DNA from: JAFGTX01 sp942492225
GTDB taxonomy: Bacteria; Bacillota; Clostridia; Peptostreptococcales; Acidaminobacteraceae
Length of the DNA stretch: 64,000 bases
Direction of reading: 5' to 3'
Assembly (NCBI GenBank): GCA_942492225.1
Contig: CALODS010000034.1
Span: 1-64,000, forward strand
Under the pieces are notes generated by a model. The model saw nothing but the letters and a program-made list of their open reading frames with translations, made no database searches and was not told where the DNA came from. Of this stretch, positions 9,346-18,754 are shown in pieces (the first letter of the stretch is position 1; each line of letters starts with the position of its first letter). The translations under genes and the position numbers were made by a program.

Positions 9346-10164
9346 ATGATGAACGGTGATGGCAGAACGCAAAATATGGCCTTGTTTTGTGACTTCGAAA
9401 ATATCGCGCTTGGTGTGCGCGATGTTAAGTACGCTGCATTCGATATCAAAAAGGTACTTGAACGTTTACTACTCAAGGGTAATATCGTTGTTAAAAAAGC
9501 CTATTGTGATTGGGAGCGTTATAAGGAATTCAAAGCAGCCATGCATGAAGCAGCTTTTGAATTGATTGAAATTCCTCATGTGCGCCAATCGGGTAAGAAT
9601 TCAGCTGATATTCGCATGGTGGTGGATGCGCTTGACCTCTGCTACACAAAGGCACATGTCGATACCTTTGTGATCATTAGTGGCGACTCCGATTTTTCGG
9701 CCTTGGTTAGTAAACTGCGCGAGAACAATAAGGTAGTCATTGGGGTTGGCGTCAAGAACTCTACCTCCGACCTACTGATCTCCAATTGCGATGAATTTAT
9801 CTATTACGATGATTTGAATCTAGAGACTGATAAACAACATAATGCAAAGCGCAAAACGGCAATCAAAAAAGTTACGCCGCAGGCAACCGCTCAATCAGAA
9901 GAGGATAAAAAGCAGGAAGCGCTGGATCTTGTAATGGAAACGGTCGAAGATTTGTTCAAAGAACGCGGTGCGGAGGAAAAGGTGTGGGGGTCAATGGTCA
10001 AGCAAACATTGAAGCGGCGCAAGCCAGGCTTTAATGAAACCTATCACGGTTTTCGTACCTTTGGAAAGTTATTGGAAGCGGCACAGGCAAATAAATTGTT
10101 GGAAATGGAGTACGACGAGAAATCGGGTGGTTATATTATCAAGAGTATAGCGCTAGAGGAATAA
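9346..10164 (+). CDS. NYN (PIN-like) domain protein with C-terminal OST-HTH domain
   Basis: 272 residues. Residues 11-155 are a NYN/LabA-type PIN-fold nuclease domain: Asp16 in F-C-D-F-E-N, Asp88 in S-A-D-I-R, and Asp114/Asp116 in S-G-D-S-D-F form the acidic metal-binding set. A charged linker (160-190) leads to a winged-helix OST-HTH/LOTUS domain (about 190-270, W-G-S-M-V-K-Q and F-x-T-F-G-K-L-L). Proteins of this layout are predicted RNA-binding ribonucleases. The start has a GGAGA ribosome site 6 bases upstream; a second ATG follows immediately. Its neighbours are in other transcription units, so the context says little. The other half of the window holds a gene of the same architecture. 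Confidence 0.85.
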   Translation: MMNGDGRTQNMALFCDFENIALGVRDVKYAAFDIKKVLERLLLKGNIVVKKAYCDWERYKEFKAAMHEAAFELIEIPHVRQSGKNSADIRMVVDALDLCYTKAHVDTFVIISGDSDFSALVSKLRENNKVVIGVGVKNSTSDLLISNCDEFIYYDDLNLETDKQHNAKRKTAIKKVTPQATAQSEEDKKQEALDLVMETVEDLFKERGAEEKVWGSMVKQTLKRRKPGFNETYHGFRTFGKLLEAAQANKLLEMEYDEKSGGYIIKSIALEE

Positions 10165-10461
10165 GGCGGCACATGCATGTGCGCCATGCCGTCAACATCA
10201 ACGTGGCAGTCATTTTTCTCAAGTACTGGAAACGACCGATTGCCCACCGATGGCTAAAATTGAAGCGCAAAAAAGGCGCCAATAGATGCCAGACATTGCA
10301 TATTGCACAAACTCACTGAACCGATGCTGAAAGTCAATCAGCACGACAGAACAAATAAGCTTGCGTCATCCGCTGTATGATATAAATATGGGCAAACCCG
10401 ATTTATAATGATGACATCCATTCAGACGGAGTTACGGCGTTTCAAATTATATTCAGGACCA
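10165..10461. other. Intergenic region between convergent genes
   Basis: About 300 bases without a supported gene. A short GC-rich palindromic stretch (around 10166-10190) follows the NYN gene stop and could act as its terminator, though no T-run follows. The rest has no coding character that I can defend. Confidence 0.4.
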
Positions 10462-12489
10462 TCAATGTGCATGATCATCCGGTGGCGGCATGATTTCATC
10501 TTCTTGATTAAGCTGATCCAGCTGAAAAGTTAGGGCATTCACATTTTGCCAGCCGAATCCTTCAAACCTGGCTACCCATCTGGCGCGCAAATAGCCGAAA
10601 CGGTCGATCATGAATTCTATATGATCCGGGGTCATACCTTCTCCCGATAGATCAGGAACAGCTCTGACTCTGCGATACAGTAGATAAGTATCCCTAATTT
10701 CTGACCAGCCTTCAGAGACTACAGGAAAAGGAACGCTGTCGGTGACATCCAGTAATTCTTGCTGATCGAGTTTTCTCATAGGAACAGCCAAAATTTCAGC
10801 GTTATGGTTGAGAATGAGTCTCTCATAAGTATGTTTCAATTGATTTAAACGCTGCTGGGATTGTGGCCAGGAAAATAAAACAAGGATCACATTTTTTTGC
10901 AGGCGGAAATCCTTCAAATCACCACCAGAAACGTCATTAGCAGAATAGTAAAAAACGGGAGCTGCTATGGCCGGCGTTTCTGGAAGGATCATGCTTCCTA
11001 GTAAGCGTGCGTCAAAGCCACGTGACAAAGCATGGAGAAAATTGACGATATCCCACCGGTCTTCTTCTAAAAGGTTTGCAGAAAAACCGGGCATGTTGGT
11101 TCCAGGAACCCCATGCGATACCCAATGAAAGAAATTGCCAACAGTTTGTCTTGCCGTATGGGGCTCCGTCAACAGGTCAGTTGGTTTTGTTGACAATGTA
11201 TCGGCAAGTGGGCCATTGCCTTTGCCTTGCGGGCCGTGACAGCTGACACAATGTTCGGCAAACAGGTGCGCGCCATGCGATATCGAAATAGCATCCAGTG
11301 GAATTGTGGGTTTTAGATAGGTTTCAGGGTAGGCTTCGATTGTAATGGGTGGTAGCGCTATGGCCAAGGAGGTAATCGCCAATGCACCAGGAACAAGAAT
11401 CTTTTTCTTCCAACTCCAGTTACGTTTAATACTGAACCAAATCACCCCCAGTGCAGAAATAAACAACATAGCCCCAGCCCAAAGCATCTCTTCGATATTA
11501 GTTTCTTCCAACGTCGCATCATCAATCGAGAAACGGAATGGAAAAGGCCAATCTTCGATGATGGCATGTTTTGCAGGCAGGGTGTCGGCCAGAATGGAAG
11601 CAATTAGGATCAGTACAAGTGCAAGAAAAAATTCGATGCTGACCCATGTTTTGATATGTACGGCACTTTCCTCGTATTTTTTGTCCTCTGCTTGGGACAG
11701 CAATGGAAGCCATTTGTAACGTGCCTGATAAGCAATTAATAGAATAACTGTCAATACAGCCAACTTTAAATTTAGCAACCAACCATAGGGACTGGCAACC
11801 AGTGTGTGGTAATAATCTGCAACCATGCGGTCTGTCACAATGAGTCCGGTTACCGCCAATAACAGCATAACAGGCAGCGCGATAGCAGAGAATTTCTCCA
11901 GATAAGTTACGTTTAATAAGCGTAATGCTTTGTCAGATTCGCGATGAGTGCTATATACAATAAACAGAAAAGCGGGCAATGCACCAAACCAAATGCCTGC
12001 CAGCAGAATATGCAATGCGAAGGGTGCGATTGATACAAACGACATTTCGTCTGCACTAGAATGACTTATAAATGTACCTGCTATCAAAGGAAGAGACGCG
12101 CTCACAGCACATAAAAGGTAGTGCCATCGCGTTCGATTTACGCGCATGATATACAAGATGACGCCAAACAGAGCCATTGCCAGTAGTATCTTGACCGCGA
12201 ATATTAAACCAACCTGTGTTTTCTGCACGAACTCCAGCCATGCCGCCGGGCGCCAAGTATCGGAAGCTACGCCTGTTGCTTCGCTTACTGTCGTGGCTAA
12301 AAAACCTATTAATCCTAATACGACCAAACCCGCCATCCAGAGGAACCCTTTTTCCAGGCGTTTAACCCAGGGAGCTTCAAACACAGCTTTTTGTTGCCCG
12401 ACAATGGCAAAAAAAATACAGCTTCCAAACAGGACAAGGTTTGCGGTTAGCTGTGACCAGCGAAAAAAAGTAGCAATGATTTCAATCAT
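10462..12489 (-). CDS. CopD-domain membrane protein fused to cytochrome c and a thioredoxin-like domain
   Basis: 675 residues. Residues 1-380 hold about nine transmembrane segments with the CopD copper-transport domain in the first part (F-I-S-H-S-S near 145 and L-H-I-L-L-A-G-I-W-F-G are typical). A c-type cytochrome follows, with haem motif C-V-S-C-H at 414-418 and a distal Met in G-T-N-M-P-G-F. The last 150 residues look like a redoxin fold (V-I-L-V-L-F-S-W) but have no cysteines at the active-site position. It probably sits in the inner membrane with the haem domain in the periplasm and handles copper and/or electrons. Copper proteins of this kind are common in nitrifiers and methylotrophs. 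No copC is adjacent. Confidence 0.8.
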   Translation of the reverse strand: MIEIIATFFRWSQLTANLVLFGSCIFFAIVGQQKAVFEAPWVKRLEKGFLWMAGLVVLGLIGFLATTVSEATGVASDTWRPAAWLEFVQKTQVGLIFAVKILLAMALFGVILYIMRVNRTRWHYLLCAVSASLPLIAGTFISHSSADEMSFVSIAPFALHILLAGIWFGALPAFLFIVYSTHRESDKALRLLNVTYLEKFSAIALPVMLLLAVTGLIVTDRMVADYYHTLVASPYGWLLNLKLAVLTVILLIAYQARYKWLPLLSQAEDKKYEESAVHIKTWVSIEFFLALVLILIASILADTLPAKHAIIEDWPFPFRFSIDDATLEETNIEEMLWAGAMLFISALGVIWFSIKRNWSWKKKILVPGALAITSLAIALPPITIEAYPETYLKPTIPLDAISISHGAHLFAEHCVSCHGPQGKGNGPLADTLSTKPTDLLTEPHTARQTVGNFFHWVSHGVPGTNMPGFSANLLEEDRWDIVNFLHALSRGFDARLLGSMILPETPAIAAPVFYYSANDVSGGDLKDFRLQKNVILVLFSWPQSQQRLNQLKHTYERLILNHNAEILAVPMRKLDQQELLDVTDSVPFPVVSEGWSEIRDTYLLYRRVRAVPDLSGEGMTPDHIEFMIDRFGYLRARWVARFEGFGWQNVNALTFQLDQLNQEDEIMPPPDDHAH

Positions 12490-12900
12490 GTTTTTACGAT
12501 AGGATGGTTGTTGTTTTGATAATATTAGTGACGTAGCGTGCGACCGGATGTTAATGACGATGCCAATCTTGCAACAGTATCTGCGTTCTTCTTAATCCAG
12601 AAGGGAAATTGCCAGATATTCTACCTTGAGCAGAAGGATATTCAAGTCAGTTTATGCTTATGACGCACAAATGAAATCGTCAACAACAGGGCCACGACTA
12701 TATATGCTGTCTAATGTTGGCTTTTTCTGGGTGCTTTCTTTGTCACTTATCGATAAGTTTTTTCTTGGGGCCGGTATTTGTCGGTATGATTGATGTGCCG
12801 ATTTTTGTTGGTAGCTGAGATTACTATACGGTTTGCTACGGTGTGGAATTTTCCTTATAAAAAATACCTGGAAAATTTGGAGACTCAAGTGAGGGGTTGA
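12490..12900. other. 411-base intergenic region upstream of cysC
   Basis: Divergent promoter region between the CopD protein and cysC. A minus-strand frame that starts inside cysC crosses it, but it overlaps the well-supported cysC start and has no recognisable domain, so I do not count it as a gene. No clear regulatory motif was seen. Confidence 0.45.
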
Positions 12901-13521
12901 ATGGATAAAAATGTGAAAAAAAGTTCTAACGTTATCTGGTATCAGGCAATTGTAGGCCGGCAGGACCGGGAAAAAATAAATGGACATCGAGGAGCAGTCC
13001 TTTGGTTTACCGGTTTGTCTGGATCAGGAAAATCTACCCTTGCACATGCGGTAGAAAAGCGACTGTATGAAATGAATGTGCGTACATATGTGCTTGATGG
13101 TGATAATGTTCGGCATGGTTTATGTGGAGATCTTGGTTTTTCAGATGTGGCGCGCAGAGAAAATATACGGCGGATTGGTGAAGTTTCAAAATTGTTTGTA
13201 GATGCAGGCATGATTGTGCTTACCGCATTTATTTCTCCCTTTCGTAGTGACCGCCGACAGGTTAGAAAAATACTGGGTGGTCGATTTGTTGAAATCTACT
13301 GTGATTGTCCATTAAATATTTGCGAAAGCCGCGACGTGAAAGGTTTATATAAACGAGCTAGAGCCGGGGAAGTCAAAGAATTTACTGGCATTTCGTCACC
13401 CTATGAAGCACCAGAGGCAGCAGAAATTACCGTGAATACGAACATGCTTAGTTTGCATGAATCAACTCAAAAGATAGTGCGTTATTTAACCGACCATGAA
13501 CTAATCAACTTATCAATATAA
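12901..13521 (+). CDS. cysC: Adenylylsulfate kinase (APS kinase)
   Basis: 206 residues, the normal length for CysC. It makes PAPS from APS and ATP in sulfate assimilation or for sulfotransferases. The P-loop is G-L-S-G-S-G-K-S-T (38-46). L-D-G-D-N-V-R (65-71), the lid motif F-I-S-P-F-R with the conserved Ser at 112, and the C-terminal F-T-G-I-S-S-P-Y-E-A-P substrate loop are all present. No cysD/cysN sulfurylase genes are nearby, so the kinase appears as a lone gene. It may serve sulfation of a surface polymer instead of cysteine synthesis (inference). Its start is ATG just after a GAGGGG-like ribosome site. Confidence 0.93.
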   Translation: MDKNVKKSSNVIWYQAIVGRQDREKINGHRGAVLWFTGLSGSGKSTLAHAVEKRLYEMNVRTYVLDGDNVRHGLCGDLGFSDVARRENIRRIGEVSKLFVDAGMIVLTAFISPFRSDRRQVRKILGGRFVEIYCDCPLNICESRDVKGLYKRARAGEVKEFTGISSPYEAPEAAEITVNTNMLSLHESTQKIVRYLTDHELINLSI

Positions 13522-13772
13522 TACGATACTGCAAAGGCCTGAATAGTTACATGGCATTTACATTGGATCATGACATAACCAAATCTCAAGCTATTTACAA
13601 TCCATGGCCAACAAAGGATATTATCTATTTTCGCGACTTAAATGGTGCCTGCGGATGAATCCCATAAAAATTTGGGGCAAGTCGTTACGAAAAACTAACA
13701 TTTATGTTGCGTCACCATGAATTAGCGATTTTTCACAATCTGGCAAAATTTTTTCGCCTTGGGAGAGTTCAA

Positions 13773-15041
13773 ATGAATTGTTTTTGTCGTATCCTATTTG
13801 GAATCGTCATGTTGGTAATGCTGACTAGTTGCATGACCGGCCGTGAGGATAAAGACATGATGTCGCCATCCGAACCGAAGCGTGCGCTACCGTCTGACCG
13901 GCCATTTTTTAAGGCTAGTCGCAAAACCAATTTTGAAGATGATGGCAAATTCATCATGGTGGAAGGCAATCAATGCACAATACGCGAACATGGGCCAGAA
14001 TCCGCAAGCATGTTGATTACGGTTGATATGCCGACTTATGTTAACCGCGGTACCGTGGTATTGAATGGATGGGATTTGCGTTATTTAAATAAAGATCATG
14101 AGGTGCGTTCCATGCGCGCCGATATTACGCACAGCAAACTAGTCTCCGGCGGCAGTGGGCCGTCAACACTTGTTTTTGAAGTGGAAGGCGAACTTAGTGA
14201 CCAGAACTGGGACGATGCCTATGAGTTCTGTGTTTACTACACTGGCTTTGGCTTTAATTCAGCCTGGATCGATGCCCGTATTGAAGGAGATTATAATGGT
14301 ATAGATAGCTGGGCCTTGCAAATAGAGGAAGAAGGCCCTATCGCCACGCTGGAAAGTTTATGGAGCGAGGGTACGCTAAAAGGCAGTGATTCAATTGTCG
14401 TCATTCCACGTGGATTTGATTTTCAGTATGACAATGCATTTGAATGTGAATGGCGCTTTCCACCATGTCGCTGGGAAGATCCGTCGGATCATCATCTGCG
14501 CCATATCGCTTACAGCCTTTTTCAGATCGGCGCATCACCCAATCCGGATGATAATCCACACTGGGTTACGCAAACTGTTTTTAAGGATAACAGTACGCGC
14601 GCGCATTGGATTAAAACGCGCACTGCTTTGATTGGTGGCAAAAGTGTCAAACTGCATGCTGATTTGCTCCCACTGAACCCGCGTTCAGGCAAAACCGAAA
14701 TTTGTCGCAACAGTGTGGATGGCGTGGTACGTACTGAAACGTTCCGTATTTATGATTTACCTTACGATTACGCCGTGCCGATGCTGACTGGCTGGGACCT
14801 GAACTATGAATGTGATGATCAACATGTGCAACGGGCCGGTATCTGGATACATGATATCCGCTTTGACCCGAATTCTAACGAATTGGAATATAAAGTGTCG
14901 TCCATCCTGCGGGACAGAGACGGCGCACCCGGCTTTAATGCTGCCCATCGTGTCAGCGTACTGGGATTTAACCGCTCATCGGTACCACCAGTGGTCAGTC
15001 GTTCTTCACCCGAAATTAACATCAAACTCAGAAAACAATAG
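13773..15041 (+). CDS. Lipoprotein of unknown function with an internally duplicated domain
   Basis: 422 residues from the ATG at 13773, which has a GGGAGAG site 6 bases ahead and yields a clean lipoprotein signal ending in the lipobox L-T-S-C. An upstream ATG in the same frame at 13704 would bury that signal, so I prefer the internal start. The N-terminal and C-terminal parts share a pattern: G-W-D-L-R-Y and G-W-D-L-N-Y, each followed about 60 residues later by a strand rich in aromatics and a G-F motif. This suggests two copies of one beta domain. It is predicted to be anchored in the outer or inner membrane. No function is recognised. Confidence 0.75.
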   Translation: MNCFCRILFGIVMLVMLTSCMTGREDKDMMSPSEPKRALPSDRPFFKASRKTNFEDDGKFIMVEGNQCTIREHGPESASMLITVDMPTYVNRGTVVLNGWDLRYLNKDHEVRSMRADITHSKLVSGGSGPSTLVFEVEGELSDQNWDDAYEFCVYYTGFGFNSAWIDARIEGDYNGIDSWALQIEEEGPIATLESLWSEGTLKGSDSIVVIPRGFDFQYDNAFECEWRFPPCRWEDPSDHHLRHIAYSLFQIGASPNPDDNPHWVTQTVFKDNSTRAHWIKTRTALIGGKSVKLHADLLPLNPRSGKTEICRNSVDGVVRTETFRIYDLPYDYAVPMLTGWDLNYECDDQHVQRAGIWIHDIRFDPNSNELEYKVSSILRDRDGAPGFNAAHRVSVLGFNRSSVPPVVSRSSPEINIKLRKQ

Positions 15042-15119
15042 CATATGCGCAGCCGCCATCCGGTATTAACACATATTTTTGCATATGATGAAAACCTTAA
15101 ATCCAAACAAACTACATAG

Positions 15120-17744
15120 ATGTTCCTGAACGCGCGACTCTGGAAATTGACTGAAGGCGTACGCCTGCGTATTTTCTTTGCCGTGCTGGTGGGTGTTTTG
15201 TCATCAACGGTGGGGATCATCCGCCTTGCACTGTTAGGGTGGCTACTGGCACTCATCTACCAGGGTGCAACCTTCGACGACATTCTGTTTTACGCTGGAG
15301 TGATCGCTGTTGTGATTGTGCTGCGTGGTTTTCTGGAACATGCGCGTACCATGCTGGCCCATGAGACTGCATCACGGGTACAACTTTTATTAAGAAAACG
15401 CCTCTATGACCAAGTCGTCGAACTTGGTCCAGCCTATTTTGGCATGAACCGTACCGGTGATGTACTGTTGACAATGGTTGAAGGCGTAGAGCAGTTAGAA
15501 ACCTATTTCGGGAAATATTTACCGCAGCTTTTTATTGCTTTCTTAACACCCCTTGTTATTTTTGTACTACTGGCATTTTGGGACTTGCCGTTAGCGGCAA
15601 TATTGCTTGGGTTTGCCTGGTTTACGCTATTGGCACCCGCATTGTTTCATTCTTGGGACAGCAAGAATTCGTTGCGTCGTCAAAAGGCCTATGCGAATTA
15701 TGCCGCAGAGTTTCTTGATACAATTCAAGGACTCGCTACACTAAAGGCATTTGGGCAGGGAATTGCACGAGGCCGATTGCTGGCGGCGCGTGCGCATGAA
15801 GTGTATCGCAGCACCATGTGGGTGCTTGCCACGAATTCCTTAACGCGTGGCATCACCGATACTGGCATAGCCGTCGGCACCGCTGTTATCCTGTGTTATG
15901 GCGCTTATCGCGTACAAGCGGGCGTTACCAGCCTGGAAACATTGTTAATGATCTTGCTAGCTGGCGTGGAGACATTTCGGCCGCAACGTGATATGCGTGC
16001 GCTACTGCATGAGGGTATGGTCGGATTGTCAGCGGCACATGGCGTCTTTTCTTTGCTGGATGCACGTTCGCCGGTTTTCTGGGAATCTGTTGCGACGGCC
16101 GAAAGTCGGCAATCAGAAAACACAGATCATGCAACTGTCCGTTTTGATAATGTAACCTTTGCTTATCCAGGCGGCCGTGAGGCCGCACATAAAACGTTAA
16201 ATTTTCAAGTGGCAGCAGGCGAACGTATTGGTTTTGTAGGGCCGAGTGGTGCTGGCAAATCCACCATCATGAAATTGCTGTTACGTTTATATGATCCTGA
16301 TCAGGGTGATATATCGATTTGCGGCAAAAACCTGAAGTCAATGACAACAGATGAACTCTATGGTCAACTGGCGGTTGTATCACAAGATACTTACTTATTT
16401 CATGGGAGCGTGGCAGAAAATTTACGGTTCGGGCACTCCCAAGCAAGCATGGCACAAATACAGCATGCAGCACAACTGGCCAATGCGCATTCATTTATAG
16501 AAGACTTACCAAATGGCTATCAAACCGTTATCGGTGAACGCGGGATCCGTCTTTCTGGCGGCCAGCGGCAGCGTATTGCGATTGCTCGCGCATTGTTGCG
16601 GGATGCACCGATTCTTATTCTTGATGAAGCGTTGTCAGCCGTGGATGCTGAAAATGAAGCCGTTATCCAACAAGCGCTTGATCGGCTCATGCGTGGCCGT
16701 ACGACACTTATTTTTGCCCATCGGTTGTCCAGCATTATCGGTTGTGATCGTATTCTTGTACTAGCGCATGGTCATATCGTTGAATCGGGCTCGCATGATC
16801 AACTCATTAATCAACCGGGCTGCTACCATCGTTTAATGGCGTCACAATTGGAATATGATCAATTGGGCGCCGAAACAAACCTGAATAATACGAGCAACAA
16901 CGTTGAGACTATCCCTGTCACAGATACTGACGAAGCAACAACAAAAACAGTCGACGATGTTTTAAAAACCGGCAATCTAGGCTGGGTTGGCGTGATCTCT
17001 GAATTATTAAATTATGTCCGAGCCTACAAACCTCATTTAACATTAACTTTTATTTTTGGCGTCGCGCGCGTGCTAGCTTTTATTGGTGTTGGCGTATTGA
17101 GCGCGTTGATTGTAGCAGCAGTTAAAGCCGATCAGCCTTACGATGACTTGGTCATTTGGCTTGGCGTATTAGCCCTTGCGTCGGGCGCATTACACTGGTT
17201 GGAATCCTGGCTAGCACACGATATGGCTTTTCGCATGCTCGCTGATTTGCGCGCTAAGCTTTATGCAAAGCTTGAATCCTTGGCGCCAGCTTTCTTGGTG
17301 CGACGCCGCAGTGGCGATATGGTAGCGATGGCCACACATGATGTTGAAATGGTCGAGTATTTCTTTGCGCACACCGTCGCACCAGCTTTTGTTGCCGTAT
17401 TAATTCCAGCATTAGTGTTGGCTGTGCTGTGGTTTTATAGTGGGTTATTGGCAATCGTATTAATCCCTTTTTTGTTGTTGGTAGGCCTAAGCCCTTTCTT
17501 ATTTCGGCAGCGAATCGATGAACTCGGTTCAAAAGCACGCGAGTCATTGGCTGAACTAAATGCCTATGTGGTTGACAGTATCCAAGGACTTCAAGAAATT
17601 ATTGCATTCCAACAAATTGATAATCGCCGCAATAAATTTATCTCACAGATACAAGCGCACCTTGCTATTCGTTTGCCATTTTTTCGGGATCTAAGTTGGC
17701 AGGCGGCGGTATTGAAATTGCGACAGGTCTTGGTGGACTGGTAA
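15120..17744 (+). CDS. CydDC-like ABC exporter: first half plus second membrane domain (frame broken)
   Basis: 874 residues. Residues 1-310 are a six-helix ABC exporter membrane domain resembling CydD. The first nucleotide-binding domain follows: Walker A G-P-S-G-A-G-K-S-T from 374, signature L-S-G-G-Q-R-Q-R, Walker B I-L-I-L-D-E-A with L-S-A-V-D in the D-loop region. A second exporter membrane domain of CydC type then begins at about 640. The frame runs into a stop shortly after A-A-V-L-K-L; the rest of that domain and the second ATPase continue one frame away at 17696. The full gene 15120-18730 is 3n+2 bases, so one base is missing near 17705. The intact protein (about 1200 residues) would be a single-chain heterodimer-type exporter. 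CydDC exports cysteine/glutathione for cytochrome bd assembly; that substrate is only inferred. Confidence 0.8.
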   Translation: MFLNARLWKLTEGVRLRIFFAVLVGVLSSTVGIIRLALLGWLLALIYQGATFDDILFYAGVIAVVIVLRGFLEHARTMLAHETASRVQLLLRKRLYDQVVELGPAYFGMNRTGDVLLTMVEGVEQLETYFGKYLPQLFIAFLTPLVIFVLLAFWDLPLAAILLGFAWFTLLAPALFHSWDSKNSLRRQKAYANYAAEFLDTIQGLATLKAFGQGIARGRLLAARAHEVYRSTMWVLATNSLTRGITDTGIAVGTAVILCYGAYRVQAGVTSLETLLMILLAGVETFRPQRDMRALLHEGMVGLSAAHGVFSLLDARSPVFWESVATAESRQSENTDHATVRFDNVTFAYPGGREAAHKTLNFQVAAGERIGFVGPSGAGKSTIMKLLLRLYDPDQGDISICGKNLKSMTTDELYGQLAVVSQDTYLFHGSVAENLRFGHSQASMAQIQHAAQLANAHSFIEDLPNGYQTVIGERGIRLSGGQRQRIAIARALLRDAPILILDEALSAVDAENEAVIQQALDRLMRGRTTLIFAHRLSSIIGCDRILVLAHGHIVESGSHDQLINQPGCYHRLMASQLEYDQLGAETNLNNTSNNVETIPVTDTDEATTKTVDDVLKTGNLGWVGVISELLNYVRAYKPHLTLTFIFGVARVLAFIGVGVLSALIVAAVKADQPYDDLVIWLGVLALASGALHWLESWLAHDMAFRMLADLRAKLYAKLESLAPAFLVRRRSGDMVAMATHDVEMVEYFFAHTVAPAFVAVLIPALVLAVLWFYSGLLAIVLIPFLLLVGLSPFLFRQRIDELGSKARESLAELNAYVVDSIQGLQEIIAFQQIDNRRNKFISQIQAHLAIRLPFFRDLSWQAAVLKLRQVLVDW

Positions 17745-18730
17745 TTGTGATGACCGGTGCTTATCTGATAACTACTGGAGAAGTATCCGCATTATTATTG
17801 CCGATGCTGACAATACTCGCGTTATCAGCATTTCTTCCAGTATCGGAAATTGCTCAGATCGGTCGGCAACTGGCTAACACATTAGGCGCCACGCGGCGTT
17901 TACATGCCGTGCAAAATACACCCGTTCCAGTCGTGGATGGACCCGGGGTAAGAATTTCAAAATCAGTCAAAAAATCAATAGATCCGGCACTTGAGATGGA
18001 TGCGGTCAGTTTTTCCTATAACACAGGCATGGAAGAGACTTTAAAATCAGTCAGTTTTAGTGTACCAATAGGTAGCACCCTCGCGTTGGTTGGATCATCT
18101 GGCGCAGGAAAAACCACAATCGCGCATTTATTTTTGCGTTTCTGGGATCCAGATACAGGTAGTCTGCGCATGCATGGTCATGATTTGCGTGATTATAAGC
18201 TTGATGACTTACGAGCACGGATTGCACTGGTCAGCCAGGATACTTATTTATTCAACGAGACAATACGTGACAATATACTGATGGCGCGCCCTGAGGCTGA
18301 CGAACACGCGCTGAATGATGCAATTCAACGCGCTGCGCTGGAAGATTTTATAGCTGCCCAACCTTTAGGGCTGGATACCCCCGTAGGTGAGCGCGGGTTG
18401 CGTTTATCCGGCGGTCAGCGGCAACGCGTATCAATTGCGCGCGCTTTTTTGAAAGATTCGCCAATTCTCATTCTTGATGAGGCGACATCCCATTTGGATG
18501 CCGTTAGTGAAGCAGCTATACGACATTCACTGGAGGACCTGATGCATGATCGTACCACGGTAATTATTGCGCACCGGTTATCCACGGTACGCAACGCAGA
18601 CAATATCATTGCAATGCAAGCGGGAAGGGTGGTTGAAGCTGGCAATCATGACCAGTTACTCGCTAAAAATGGTTTATACAAGCAACTAGTAAACCGGCAA
18701 TTGACAGCAGCTACTGGGACTCCTTATTAG
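17696..18730 (+). CDS. CydDC-like ABC exporter: frameshifted C-terminal half
   Basis: 344 residues in the shifted frame. The first 80 residues are the end of the second membrane domain (G-L-G-G-L-V-I-V-M-T-G). They are followed by a complete ATPase: Walker A G-S-S-G-A-G-K-T-T from 133, Q-loop V-S-Q-D-T-Y, signature L-S-G-G-Q-R-Q-R, Walker B I-L-I-L-D-E-A-T-S and the H-loop I-I-A-H-R-L. Adding one G in the G/C-rich stretch near 17702-17710 joins it smoothly to the upstream frame, so this is not an independent gene. Its end lies 25 bases from the convergent transglycosylase gene. Confidence 0.8.
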   Translation: MAGGGIEIATGLGGLVIVMTGAYLITTGEVSALLLPMLTILALSAFLPVSEIAQIGRQLANTLGATRRLHAVQNTPVPVVDGPGVRISKSVKKSIDPALEMDAVSFSYNTGMEETLKSVSFSVPIGSTLALVGSSGAGKTTIAHLFLRFWDPDTGSLRMHGHDLRDYKLDDLRARIALVSQDTYLFNETIRDNILMARPEADEHALNDAIQRAALEDFIAAQPLGLDTPVGERGLRLSGGQRQRVSIARAFLKDSPILILDEATSHLDAVSEAAIRHSLEDLMHDRTTVIIAHRLSTVRNADNIIAMQAGRVVEAGNHDQLLAKNGLYKQLVNRQLTAATGTPY

Positions 18731-18754
18731 GAATCCCCACAATAAGAAAGGAAG

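Noticed and set aside
12658..12987. Minus-strand 109-codon frame before cysC
   Set aside because: It overlaps the well-supported start of cysC, has no recognisable domain and no ribosome site; it is the antisense shadow of that region.
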